From an uncultured Eubacteriales bacterium (lineage in GTDB: Bacteria > Bacillota > Clostridia > Christensenellales > Borkfalkiaceae), in assembly GCA_900545325.1 (NCBI GenBank), contig UQZE01000034.1, forward strand, positions 1 through 16,635: 16,635 nucleotides of DNA, read 5' to 3'. This document shows, piece by piece, positions 7,326 to 14,757 of the stretch. The translations under genes and the position numbers were made by a program. The notes below the pieces were generated by a model. The model did not search any database. It was not told the origin of the DNA and saw only the letters and a program-made list of their open reading frames with translations. How positions within the stretch are numbered: the stretch's first letter is position 1; each line of letters begins with the position of its first letter.

Positions 7326-8303
7326 TCACAAATAATTTATCAGACCAAACAGGCCGACGGACAAAGTTACCGCCATATAAATATACGAAATTTTGCACTC
7401 GCTTATGCCTTTATGCTGCAAATGATGGTGATAAGGCGCCATCAGAAAAATGCGTTTTTTCGTCCGCTTATAATGGAGTACCTGCAAGATGACCGAAACG
7501 CCGCTCACTACGAACATCACGCCGAAAATCGGCACGTAAAAGATATTGCCCGTAAACGCCGCCTGCGCCGCCAGAAATCCGCCGAGCGCGAGCGAACCGG
7601 TATCGCCCATGAAAACGCTCGCTTTGTTCGTGTTGAAAAAGAGAAATCCGGCGAGCGAACCGGCAAGCGCGAAGTTAAGCAGCAGAACGGAATCGTATTC
7701 CGCCGAGGACAGGTAGGCGGCCTGTCCCCGCTGCAGGAAAAGAAGCAGGGTGAACGGCGCCAAATATCCGAGCACGGAAGAACTCGCAAGCCCGTCCAGC
7801 CCGTCGGTCAGATTGACGCAGTTGGTGAGCGCAATAAAGACAAGCGCGACGAGCGGCACGGCAAGCCAGCCGAGATCGATCTGCTCTTTCGTAAATGGCA
7901 GATAGGCGTCCGTAAGGCCGTTTTTATAGGCGAATCCGCCCGCGATCAATCCGATAAACACTTGAAAGACGATCTTCTGATAGGGTTTCAGCCCCTCGTT
8001 CTGACGGAACTTTATTTTGATGAAATCGTCGAGAAAGCCCGTAATCATGTACGCCGCGCCGAACACGGCGGAAACGGCGCCCACGCGGCCTTTGCCCCCG
8101 CCGAACGCGAAAAACACGGCGATCGCCGCAATAACAAAAAACAGACCGCCCATGGTGGGCGTTCCGTTTTTGCTTTTGTGTTCTTCCACATATTTTAAAA
8201 TCGTCTGCTCGGCCTTTCTCTTTTTCAAAAGCGGTATGCAAAGCGCCGCGATAACCGCCGTGAGCGCGCCCGCACACAAAAAGGCGAATAAATAATTCTT
8301 CAA
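7326..8303 (-). CDS. mraY: Phospho-N-acetylmuramoyl-pentapeptide-transferase MraY
   Basis: Integral membrane enzyme that moves phospho-MurNAc-pentapeptide onto undecaprenyl phosphate, forming lipid I. Family motifs are all visible: KNGTPTMGG near the N-terminus, GFLDDFIKI with the catalytic Asp pair, NLTDGLDGLA, FMGDTGSLALGG and APYHHHLQHKG. About ten membrane helices are expected. I place the start at the TTG at 8303, which overlaps the murE stop as TTGA and gives a usual-looking N-terminus (KNYLFAFLCAGALTAVIAAL). A longer reading from another TTG at 8336 would add 11 polar residues inside murE and has no spaced ribosome-binding site. No ATG is available, so this gene probably relies on coupling to murE. 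murF, often located between murE and mraY, is absent. Confidence 0.95.
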   Translation of the reverse strand: MKNYLFAFLCAGALTAVIAALCIPLLKKRKAEQTILKYVEEHKSKNGTPTMGGLFFVIAAIAVFFAFGGGKGRVGAVSAVFGAAYMITGFLDDFIKIKFRQNEGLKPYQKIVFQVFIGLIAGGFAYKNGLTDAYLPFTKEQIDLGWLAVPLVALVFIALTNCVNLTDGLDGLASSSVLGYLAPFTLLLFLQRGQAAYLSSAEYDSVLLLNFALAGSLAGFLFFNTNKASVFMGDTGSLALGGFLAAQAAFTGNIFYVPIFGVMFVVSGVSVILQVLHYKRTKKRIFLMAPYHHHLQHKGISECKISYIYMAVTLSVGLFGLINYL

Positions 8304-9748
8304 TTTCCCGTTTCCCGATATATTTTCTCTATACAATCCTTGTCGTTATAAAGGTGTTTTATACCGAGGATCTCCTGATATTTTTCACAGCCTTTGCCTG
8401 CGACCAGCACGACATCGCCCTTCGCGGCGTAACGCGCGGCGTAACGTATGGCCTCCACGCGGCTCTGAATCACCACGAAATTCCTGCTTTCCTTCAAAAG
8501 TCCGCTTTCTATGTCGCGGATTATTTCCATCGGCTCTTCGAAACGCGGGTTATCCGAAGTGATCACCGTAAAATCCGCCAGCCGCCCCGCGACCGCGCCC
8601 ATAACGGCGCGCTTGCTCACGTCCCTGTTCCCGCCGCAGCCGAAAACGCAGATCAACCGGTTTTTCGTAACTTTTCTCAACGTTTTCAGGCTGTTTTCCA
8701 GACCGTCGGGGGTATGCGCGTAATCGACGAAAACGTTTACGCCGTTTTTCACGAGCACGCGTTCGAGCCGCCCCTCCACCACGCCCGTTTCGCCGAGCGC
8801 TCTGGAAACGTCCTTCACTTTTACGCCGAGCAGGGAACACGCCACGCCCGCGGCGAGCGAATTATAGACGTTGAACGTGCCGAGAAGCCGTGTGTTAATG
8901 TTGAAAACGCTGTCGAACAGGTTGAGTACGTAATCGGTACCTTCGATGTCTTCTTTCACGTTTATCGCGAAAACGTCCGCGGGATTTTCGATACCGTAAG
9001 ATATAGCGTTTGGATTTTCCGCGAGGATCTCCCGTCCGAGCGGATCGTCGCTGTTTACCACGACATAGCGGCACCTGCCCGAAGTCAGAAAACGCTTTTT
9101 CGCCGCCTTATAGTTGTCCATCGTGCCGAAATAATCGAGGTGATCCTGCGTGAGGTTGGTCAGTACGCCGACTTCGAATTTTACATCCTCCAGTTTTTTC
9201 AGTTCCACCGCATGTGCGGAAACCTCCATCACCACATAGTCGATGCCATAGTGATACATTTCGTGCAGAAGTTTATGTAATACGAGCGGGTCGGGCGTTG
9301 TGAGCGTGGGTTCGTAGAAGGTACCGCCGAAAAACACGCCGAGCGTGCCGATCAGCCCCACCTTTTTACCCGCGCGCTCCAGAATTTCTTTAATGATATG
9401 CGTAGTCGTCGTCTTGCCGTTCGTGCCCGTTACCCCGACGATCTTCATATGCTCGGAGGGAAAAGAATAAAAGGCCGCGGCGAGATAGCTCATTGCCTTG
9501 CGGCTGTCCCTGACGATGATCTGCGTAATGCCGACGTCGAGCCGCCGTTCGCACACGACCGCGCTCGCACCGTAACGTTCGGCTTCGCCCGCCGCTTCGT
9601 GCGAATCGTAACTTCCGCCCGAAATGCAGATAAAAAGGTGGTTTTTCTGCACTTTTTTGCTGTCGATATCGATATCGACGACGCGCACGTCGTCCTCGCC
9701 TATCACGCGTTCGGCATCGAGCCCCGCGATCAGATCTTTCAGTAACAT
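8300..9748 (-). CDS. murE: UDP-N-acetylmuramoyl-tripeptide synthetase MurE (meso-DAP type)
   Basis: ATP-dependent ligase that adds the third stem-peptide residue to UDP-MurNAc-L-Ala-D-Glu. The protein (482 aa) has the ATP loop VGVTGTNGKTTTTH (about 104-117), VVMEVSAHAVEL, NLTQDHLDYFG, and VDYAHTPDGLENSL. DNPR at about 399-402 is the motif that marks meso-diaminopimelate-adding enzymes, so this organism very likely has DAP-type peptidoglycan. The frame stays open 42 codons upstream into the PBP gene, but ATG 9748 with GCGGAG about 6 nt before it, one nt after the PBP stop, and the standard N-terminus make this the start. Confidence 0.96.
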   Translation of the reverse strand: MLLKDLIAGLDAERVIGEDDVRVVDIDIDSKKVQKNHLFICISGGSYDSHEAAGEAERYGASAVVCERRLDVGITQIIVRDSRKAMSYLAAAFYSFPSEHMKIVGVTGTNGKTTTTHIIKEILERAGKKVGLIGTLGVFFGGTFYEPTLTTPDPLVLHKLLHEMYHYGIDYVVMEVSAHAVELKKLEDVKFEVGVLTNLTQDHLDYFGTMDNYKAAKKRFLTSGRCRYVVVNSDDPLGREILAENPNAISYGIENPADVFAINVKEDIEGTDYVLNLFDSVFNINTRLLGTFNVYNSLAAGVACSLLGVKVKDVSRALGETGVVEGRLERVLVKNGVNVFVDYAHTPDGLENSLKTLRKVTKNRLICVFGCGGNRDVSKRAVMGAVAGRLADFTVITSDNPRFEEPMEIIRDIESGLLKESRNFVVIQSRVEAIRYAARYAAKGDVVLVAGKGCEKYQEILGIKHLYNDKDCIEKIYRETGN

Positions 9749-9749
9749 T

Positions 9750-11414
9750 TTATTCTCCGCTCCTCGCAATATTTTTGGCCTTGATGATGCCTTCGAAAAT
9801 TTCTTTTGCATACGGGGCGGCAACGGTGCTGCCGTAATACTCCCCCTCGGGTTCGTCCACGATGACGAGCGCAAGATATTTCGGATTGTCCGCGGGGAAA
9901 CACCCCACGAAAGACGAAACGTATTTTCCCGCCGCGATCACGCCGTTTTCGTATTTCTGCGCCGTGCCCGTTTTTCCCGCGACGCGGTAACCTTCGATAT
10001 AAGCCTGCTTGCCGCCGCCCTCGGCGACGACCGATTCCAGCATTTCCGCAACCATGCGGCTGGCTTTTTCGCTGATGACCCGCCCCTTGCTCTGCGGCAG
10101 TATCATTTCGGCGATGCGCCCGTCCTTATCGTAAATCTGTCTCACGAAATGCGGGGTATAGTAAGTACCGCCGTTGACGATCGCGCCCACCGCGGCGGCG
10201 AGCTGGATCGCCGTTACCGCGACCGTCTGCCCGAAGCCTATGCGAGCCAGATCCACTTCTTTCACCGCCGTGGATGGCAGCAGCATCCCCTGCGCCTCCC
10301 CGTTGAAATCCACGCCCGTTACGCTGCCGAGGTTGAGTTTGTTCATGTATTTATACATCGTTTCGGTGCCCAGCCCCAGCGCGAGATCTACGAATATCGG
10401 GTTACAGGAATTGTTGAGCGCCCCCGCCAGATCGAGCGCCGAATGTTTGCCGTTTTTATGGTCGCTCCAGCACTTGACGCGCTGACCGCCGACATAGCGG
10501 TAACGCGACGAATTGAAGATGTGCGTCGGGGAATACGCCTTCGGGTTCCCCTGCAGATATTCCTCGATATTCGCCGCCGTCGTGATGATTTTGAACGTGG
10601 ACCCGGGCTCGTAACTGTCCGTAATCAGCGTATTGCGGCTTAAATGGTTGAGCAGTTCGAGATCGTCGCGCGGCACGTCGTTCAGATCGTACGAAGGTTT
10701 GACGGAACAGGCCAAAATTTCCCCCGTCGAGGGATCGAGGATGAGCGCGCTCGCGGACTTGGGCTTTTGGATTTCATAAGCCTGTTCGAGCGCGCGTTCG
10801 GTGATCTCCTGAATTTCGTAATCGATTGTCAGCTGGATATTCATGCCGTCGGTCGCGGGAACGTAGGTGGGCGTGGAACCGTCTATCTCAACGCCGACGA
10901 TATCCGTTTCGTACAGGATTTCGCCGTTGATCCCCTTCAGGTATTTATTGTATCTGAGTTCAAGTCCCGACTGCCCCATATTGTCGTTCGAGGTAAAGCC
11001 GAGCACCTGCGTCATAAAATCGCCGTAAGGATAAACGCGCGTATTGTCCCGCGCGTAATAAACGCCGCTCAGGTTGTATTCGAGCAGGGCGTTGAGCTGT
11101 TCGCGCGGAATATGCGTGGCCATGGTGATCTCGGAAGATACCGTTTCGGTCAGACGCTTGTACACATAGGAATAGTCCTGTCCGAGTTCTTTCGCAATGA
11201 CCTGCGCGGTGTATTCCACGCTGGAAAGCGCCTTTTTGCGCACGAACACAGAATATGTATCGGCATTGCCTGCAAGCACGACGCCGTTGCGGTCGGTGAT
11301 CTTCCCGCGCGAAGCGATAACGGGAATTTCCCTCGTCCACTGGTCTATCGCCTTTTCCTGCAGCTCGTCGCCCCAGATGACCTGCACGTATAAAAGCCTG
11401 CCGATCACCGTCAA
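9750..11414 (-). CDS. ftsI: Class B penicillin-binding protein, FtsI/PBP2B/SpoVD type (start uncertain)
   Basis: Septal transpeptidase that cross-links peptidoglycan and pairs with FtsW. Numbered from the TTG at 11414, the PBP dimerisation domain begins around RGKITDRNGVVLA, and the catalytic motifs are S272-TFK (active serine), S336-C-N and K481-TG. It ends about 70 residues after KTG with no PASTA domain, so it is closer to FtsI/PBP2B than to PASTA-bearing SpoVD. The TTG is the first conventional start but would cut the membrane anchor in half. The open frame continues upstream and encodes RKRLFAVICAIAFLFLTVIG, a proper anchor, back to the ftsL stop at 11544, with only CTG (11537) and ATA (11489, 11471) as possible starts. 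A GTG at 11547 overlapping the ftsL stop is one frame off. The true gene therefore probably begins between 11547 and 11471. Confidence 0.93.
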   Translation of the reverse strand: MTVIGRLLYVQVIWGDELQEKAIDQWTREIPVIASRGKITDRNGVVLAGNADTYSVFVRKKALSSVEYTAQVIAKELGQDYSYVYKRLTETVSSEITMATHIPREQLNALLEYNLSGVYYARDNTRVYPYGDFMTQVLGFTSNDNMGQSGLELRYNKYLKGINGEILYETDIVGVEIDGSTPTYVPATDGMNIQLTIDYEIQEITERALEQAYEIQKPKSASALILDPSTGEILACSVKPSYDLNDVPRDDLELLNHLSRNTLITDSYEPGSTFKIITTAANIEEYLQGNPKAYSPTHIFNSSRYRYVGGQRVKCWSDHKNGKHSALDLAGALNNSCNPIFVDLALGLGTETMYKYMNKLNLGSVTGVDFNGEAQGMLLPSTAVKEVDLARIGFGQTVAVTAIQLAAAVGAIVNGGTYYTPHFVRQIYDKDGRIAEMILPQSKGRVISEKASRMVAEMLESVVAEGGGKQAYIEGYRVAGKTGTAQKYENGVIAAGKYVSSFVGCFPADNPKYLALVIVDEPEGEYYGSTVAAPYAKEIFEGIIKAKNIARSGE

Positions 11415-11543
11415 AAATAAAAAGGCTATTGCGCAGATGACTGCGAATAACCTCTTTCGTAAAACAGTTATAGAGAATTCTTTACCTATCTCAGTTACAC
11501 TCCCCGAAGACCGTAACGGCTTCTGCCCGGTGATCAGCGGCGA

Positions 11544-12191
11544 TCACTTTACCATATTATATTCACCTGTGGCGACATCTATTACATGCTCGTCCGAAGA
11601 AACTCTGTCCAATTCCTCCGCAACCTGTTCGTAGCTGCCGCGAAGCGCCTCTAAACGTTCTGCACCGGCGGCGTTACCGCTTTTGAGGGAGGAAAGCACA
11701 CTCGTATTGATAATGATCAAAGCGAGAATGGTCGCCACAACGATGGTATAGACCGCAAGCAGCAGTTTCCCGTGCGCGTTCATGCGGAATCTGGTGGTTT
11801 CTTTCTGTTCTTCCTTCATATCGGAATACAGATTGCCCACATCCTCGGCCCCGAACTGCATGGTGGTGGAGGTAGGCGTGATGTCTTCCGTGTTCACGTC
11901 CTCCCTTTCCGCGGTCTGCACGCGCGCGGTTTCCTGGGCCGCGGCCGCAAGTTCGCGGATGCGCTGTTCTTCAAGTTCTTTCTGCTTTGCCTCTTCGATA
12001 TATTTTTCGTAATTGAGGAGCATATCGAAATTTCTGCTCATGTCGGCGTTCCGCGTTTCGTTCGTTTCCGAAACGGGTTCGGAAACCTCGTTAAAAGAAA
12101 CCGGTTCCGTTCTTTCGAGCAGCCCCAATCTGCTTTTCGCCTCGTTTCTGGTAATTTCGTTTACCGCACCATCTCTCCTCGTCGTAACCAT
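11544..12191 (-). CDS. ftsL: FtsL-like bitopic division protein with long cytoplasmic N-terminus
   Basis: Small membrane protein in the standard ftsL position between rsmH and the septal PBP; FtsL activates the FtsW-PBP pair. The 215-aa product has a polar N-terminal part of about 140 residues, including a charged helical/coiled-coil stretch (about 58-90, NYEKYIEEAKQKELEEQ), one membrane helix (about 142-166, LLLAVYTIVVATILALIIIN) and a short outer part (about 167-215) with a heptad-like ERLEALRGSYEQVAEELDRV segment. Most FtsL proteins have a much shorter cytoplasmic end. ATG 12191 has AAGGAG about 7 nt upstream, just after the rsmH stop, and is preferred over the longer frame that enters rsmH. 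The identity is inferred from position and topology, because FtsL sequences are poorly conserved. Confidence 0.8.
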   Translation of the reverse strand: MVTTRRDGAVNEITRNEAKSRLGLLERTEPVSFNEVSEPVSETNETRNADMSRNFDMLLNYEKYIEEAKQKELEEQRIRELAAAAQETARVQTAEREDVNTEDITPTSTTMQFGAEDVGNLYSDMKEEQKETTRFRMNAHGKLLLAVYTIVVATILALIIINTSVLSSLKSGNAAGAERLEALRGSYEQVAEELDRVSSDEHVIDVATGEYNMVK

Positions 12192-12205
12192 AACATGCTC
12201 CTTCC

Positions 12206-13144
12206 TTATATTTTTTCGGCTATCCTCAGTTTCGCACTCTTCGATCTGCTGTTTTCGGCGAGTTCCTCTGCTCCCGCCGTGATCGGGTGCTTTGTGATCA
12301 CTTGTATTTCCCTCTTCTTTCCGCATACGCATACGGGCAGGCTCTTATCGCAGACGCAATCCGTTTCAAGCTCTTTGAAAGCCCTCTTGACGATCCGATC
12401 CTCCAACGAATGGAAAGAGATAACCGCTATTCTGCCGCCCTTTTTCAAAAGCCGCGCCAGCGCGATCACGGACTCGTACAACCCTTCCAGTTCGCCGTTT
12501 ACCTCTATCCTCACCGCCTGGAATGTGCGCTTGGCAGGGTGTCCGCTTTCGTATCTGAACTTCGCCGGTATCGCCCTTTCGACGATACCGACGAGTTCCC
12601 CGCAAGTATTTATTTTTCTCTTCTGACGTTCCGCAGCGATGCTTTTCGCTATTTTCGCGGCAAATTTTTCCTCACCGTAATCTTTCAGTATCCTGACGAG
12701 GTCCTTTTCGGAATATCCGTTGATCACGTCTTTCGCCGTAAATGACAAATCTTTATCCATTCTCATATCGAGCGGCTCGTCTTCCGCCAAATACGAAAAT
12801 CCGCGGCTCTTGTCGTCGATCTGAAAACTCGACATTCCAAGATCGAGAAGCACGCCGTCGAACCGGCCCAAGCCCTCGCTTTCCGCTATAGAAGGGAAAT
12901 TTTTGAAATTATCGTGATAAATGAAGAACCTGCCTTCAAATTCCTTCAGCTTGTCCTTCGCCCGCTCTATGCCGTAGCCGTCGAGGTCGGTCGCGTAGAG
13001 AGCGCTGTCCTTTGCCCTTTTCAGGATTTCGTAAGAATGCCCCGCGCCGCCAAGCGTGCCGTCAAAATATCTGCCGCCCTCTTTGAGGTCCAGCCCCGCC
13101 ATACATTCTTCCAGCATGACGGAATAATGCCGCAGCTCGTCCAT
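12206..13144 (-). CDS. rsmH: 16S rRNA (cytosine(1402)-N(4))-methyltransferase RsmH (MraW)
   Basis: SAM-dependent enzyme that N4-methylates C1402 in the 16S rRNA decoding centre. The 312-aa protein starts with the family opening HYSVMLEECMAGL, and the SAM-binding glycine motif DGTLGGAGHSYEIL lies at about 28-41. FDGVLLDLGMSSFQID, DMRMD, the segment GHPAKRTFQAVRIEVN and VISFHSLEDRIVKRAF near the C-terminus are diagnostic. A CxC...CVCG cluster at about 270-285 precedes the family-typical KHPITAGAEEL. ATG 13144 begins 1 nt after the mraZ stop, so translation is probably coupled. It is the second gene of the dcw operon, as in most bacteria. Confidence 0.97.
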   Translation of the reverse strand: MDELRHYSVMLEECMAGLDLKEGGRYFDGTLGGAGHSYEILKRAKDSALYATDLDGYGIERAKDKLKEFEGRFFIYHDNFKNFPSIAESEGLGRFDGVLLDLGMSSFQIDDKSRGFSYLAEDEPLDMRMDKDLSFTAKDVINGYSEKDLVRILKDYGEEKFAAKIAKSIAAERQKRKINTCGELVGIVERAIPAKFRYESGHPAKRTFQAVRIEVNGELEGLYESVIALARLLKKGGRIAVISFHSLEDRIVKRAFKELETDCVCDKSLPVCVCGKKREIQVITKHPITAGAEELAENSRSKSAKLRIAEKI

Positions 13145-13145
13145 A

Positions 13146-13568
13146 TTATTTAAGGGAATCGAGCGCGCCCGCCAGATCGCTGAAGTCTACGCCGCTGATA
13201 TAATCGTTCCAGACGTCGCTGCTCCAGATCTCTATGCAGTTAAGATTCTTGATGATGACCACGTCCTTTTCCAGTTTCGCGTACTTTCTGAGGTTTTCGG
13301 GAATGAGTATGCGCCCCTGCTTGTCCTCTTCCGCATCCCAGGAATAAGCCAGCAATAAACGCAAAGGTTTCTGAGCCTGCGCGTCGAACATCGAAATTTT
13401 ACTGAGCTTTTCCTTGAGCTCCGTCATCTGCGCTTCGGAAAATACGGATAAACAGCCGCCGACGCCGCAGGTGATGGTGTACTTCTCACCCAGCTCGTCG
13501 CGAAGTTTCGCGGGTATTCTCATGCGATTCTTCGCATCGAGCTGATGGTTGTAAACCCTGTCGAACAT
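13146..13568 (-). CDS. mraZ: Transcriptional regulator MraZ
   Basis: DNA-binding protein of the MraZ/AbrB fold that regulates the dcw cluster from its first position. The 140-aa product has two tandem half-domains, each with the DxxxR-type motif: LDAKNRMRIPAKLR (about 10-23) and DKQGRILIPENLRKYA (about 83-98). The length is that of the family. ATG 13568 has GGGAGGAG about 7 nt upstream; the frame is open further upstream but that part lies across the promoter. The 10-nt-phased repeats just upstream make autoregulation likely. In other bacteria MraZ forms ring oligomers that bind such repeats; that part is known for the family, not shown here. Confidence 0.96.
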   Translation of the reverse strand: MFDRVYNHQLDAKNRMRIPAKLRDELGEKYTITCGVGGCLSVFSEAQMTELKEKLSKISMFDAQAQKPLRLLLAYSWDAEEDKQGRILIPENLRKYAKLEKDVVIIKNLNCIEIWSSDVWNDYISGVDFSDLAGALDSLK

Positions 13569-13601
13569 CGCTACTCCTCCCTTTTCCGTATTGACACATC
13601 T

Positions 13602-13630
13602 ATCATACACCCATTTTTGACCACTGTCAA
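13602..13630 (-). promoter_or_regulatory. Promoter of the dcw operon (mraZ promoter)
   Basis: Minus-strand TTGACA (13630-13625), a 17-nt spacer and TATGAT (13607-13602) give a near-consensus sigma-A promoter. Transcription should begin around 13595, leaving a leader of about 27 nt before the mraZ ATG. No equally good promoter was seen between the following genes, so it may drive the whole 13-kb cluster. Confidence 0.88.
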
Positions 13631-13634
13631 CCAC
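13609..13634 (-). promoter_or_regulatory. Predicted MraZ operator: three 10-nt-spaced TGG repeats
   Basis: On the minus strand TGGTT, TGGTC and TGGGT start at 13633, 13623 and 13613, exactly 10 nt apart, with 5-nt spacers; the units read AGTGGTTGAC, AGTGGTCAAA, AATGGGTGTA. They straddle the -35 box and the spacer of the mraZ promoter. Known MraZ boxes are short G-rich direct repeats with the same 10-nt phasing (TGGGN-N5 in E. coli, AAAGTG-type in Mollicutes), so repression by MraZ binding is the natural inference. Confidence 0.75.
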
Positions 13635-13684
13635 TTTTTGCAAATTTTTCGCGTTCAAATTAAAAAAATTTTCATAGAAAACGC

Positions 13685-14584
13685 CTAAAATGATAAATTT
13701 GAACAAATGTTCGCAAATGCTTGTAAGTTTAATCTGCAAAAGTTCCCGATAAATTTTACCTTTTTACCGTAAAATTCACAAAAACAGTTCAATTTTGGCT
13801 TTATATTTACGGATACGCTTGATTTTGAGGCAAAAGTGGTCAAAGAGGGTGTTTTTTTAGGGCTAAAGTGGTCGGCGCATTGCAGATTTTCACTCTGCGA
13901 GGTTAAAATCACACTCGAATTTTCGTTTTTACCGCAAAAAACATTATTATATAGCCCGTCTGTTTCCGCCGTTATCCTGTTCGCGGTATTCTCCGCGCCG
14001 GATATAATTTTCGCATTCGGAAAATGACGGCGGAAAGCCCCCTCGATCAGCGAAAAATGCGTACAACCCAAAACGACGTTTTTTACGTTCCGCGGCAGGC
14101 CTTTCAGGTATTTTTCGAGTCTGACGGCGCCGAGGTCGAACAGGTGGCGCTCTATATCCTCCGCAAGCCCCTCCGCCGCGTAAACGCGCGCGCCTTTCAC
14201 GCTCCGTTTCATGGCCGCCGCCGTGCCGCGTGTGGCGACGACTAAATATTCTTCACCGCGCAGCGCATATGTTTCGAGCGGCGGAAACGTTCCGTAAAAT
14301 TGCAGTTCCGGATAAAGCGCCCGTATATCCTGCAATACGCAGGTGCTGAGCGTGCCGCAGGCAAACACGACCGCCCGCGCCCCCTCCGCACGCAGACGTT
14401 CCACGCCCGAAACGGCCAGGGACATGAGATCCCGCTTTCCCCTGTTCCCGTAGGGTGCGTTGCCGTTATCGCCGAAATACACCGCCCCGCCGAAACGACA
14501 GCGTAAAAGAGCCTCTTTCAGAACGACGAGGCCGCCCGCGCCGCTGTCCATAAAACCGATAACATTATCATTTTGCCGCCACAT
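13685..14584 (-). CDS. murI: Glutamate racemase MurI (extended, atypical C-terminus)
   Basis: Converts L- to D-glutamate for peptidoglycan, feeding MurD. The 299-aa reading has the N-terminal FMDSGAGGLVVL with Asp13-Ser14, APYGNRG (about 43-49), the first catalytic cysteine Cys76 in VVFACGTLST, and the second, Cys174, with His176 in LGCTHFSLIEG. The usual ACNT motif is ACGT here. From about residue 211 the match fades, and the last 50 or so residues (SPKKTPSLTTF onward) look like translated AT-rich intergenic sequence; typical MurI is about 260-270 aa. ATG 14584 lacks a clear ribosome-binding site, and an in-frame stop lies just upstream. Its 3' end reaches within 55 nt of the mraZ promoter. 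Confidence 0.87.
   Translation of the reverse strand: MWRQNDNVIGFMDSGAGGLVVLKEALLRCRFGGAVYFGDNGNAPYGNRGKRDLMSLAVSGVERLRAEGARAVVFACGTLSTCVLQDIRALYPELQFYGTFPPLETYALRGEEYLVVATRGTAAAMKRSVKGARVYAAEGLAEDIERHLFDLGAVRLEKYLKGLPRNVKNVVLGCTHFSLIEGAFRRHFPNAKIISGAENTANRITAETDGLYNNVFCGKNENSSVILTSQSENLQCADHFSPKKTPSLTTFASKSSVSVNIKPKLNCFCEFYGKKVKFIGNFCRLNLQAFANICSNLSF
13836..13872 (+). promoter_or_regulatory. Possible second MraZ-like repeat cluster, opposite orientation
   Basis: Within the murI tail, the plus strand reads AGTGGTCAAAGAGGGTGT, very close to the AGTGGTCAAAAATGGGTGT of the mraZ operator. TGG at 13837 and GGG at 13847 keep the 10-nt phase, and another AAAGTGG follows at 13866. The lack of a third perfectly phased unit lowers confidence. 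It lies about 220 nt from the main operator and faces the other way. Confidence 0.35.
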
Positions 14585-14681
14585 ATCAGTTCAATATATG
14601 CCGCGCGGCCGCCGATTGTGTTTTTTACCCCGAAATTTCGCTCAATTCGCCGCAATTCGGAAAAATTATGTTACAATATGC

Positions 14682-14710
14682 TTGCTTTAATATAAAAATT
14701 GTGATAAAAT
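14682..14710 (+). promoter_or_regulatory. Promoter of rpsT
   Basis: TTGCTT (14682-14687), a 17-nt spacer and TAAAAT (14705-14710). The start of transcription would be near 14717, giving a leader of about 40 nt before the rpsT ATG. It lies in the 173-bp gap between the divergent murI and rpsT. Confidence 0.65.
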
Positions 14711-14757
14711 ACTTGTGTTTCAGAAAAGACAAGCACATAAAAGGAGTAAGTAAAACA

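Noticed and set aside
9624..10643. Plus-strand open frame of 339 codons opposite murE and the PBP gene
   Set aside because: It is antisense to two genes with full catalytic motifs, and its composition is typical of the shadow of a GC-rich gene. The other large plus-strand frames in 1.6-13 kb were rejected for the same reason.
11544..11546. TGA reassigned to an amino acid, fusing ftsL and the PBP
   Set aside because: murE, mraY, murA and ftsQ all end at TGA at sensible protein ends, so a general reassignment is unlikely; only local readthrough remains possible.
11544..12332. Longer ftsL start at 12332
   Set aside because: The extra 47 residues lie inside rsmH, and the ATG at 12191 has a well-placed AAGGAG.
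13146..13739. Longer mraZ reading from 13739
   Set aside because: It would cross the mraZ promoter and murI; the ATG at 13568 has a strong ribosome-binding site and the standard MraZ N-terminus.
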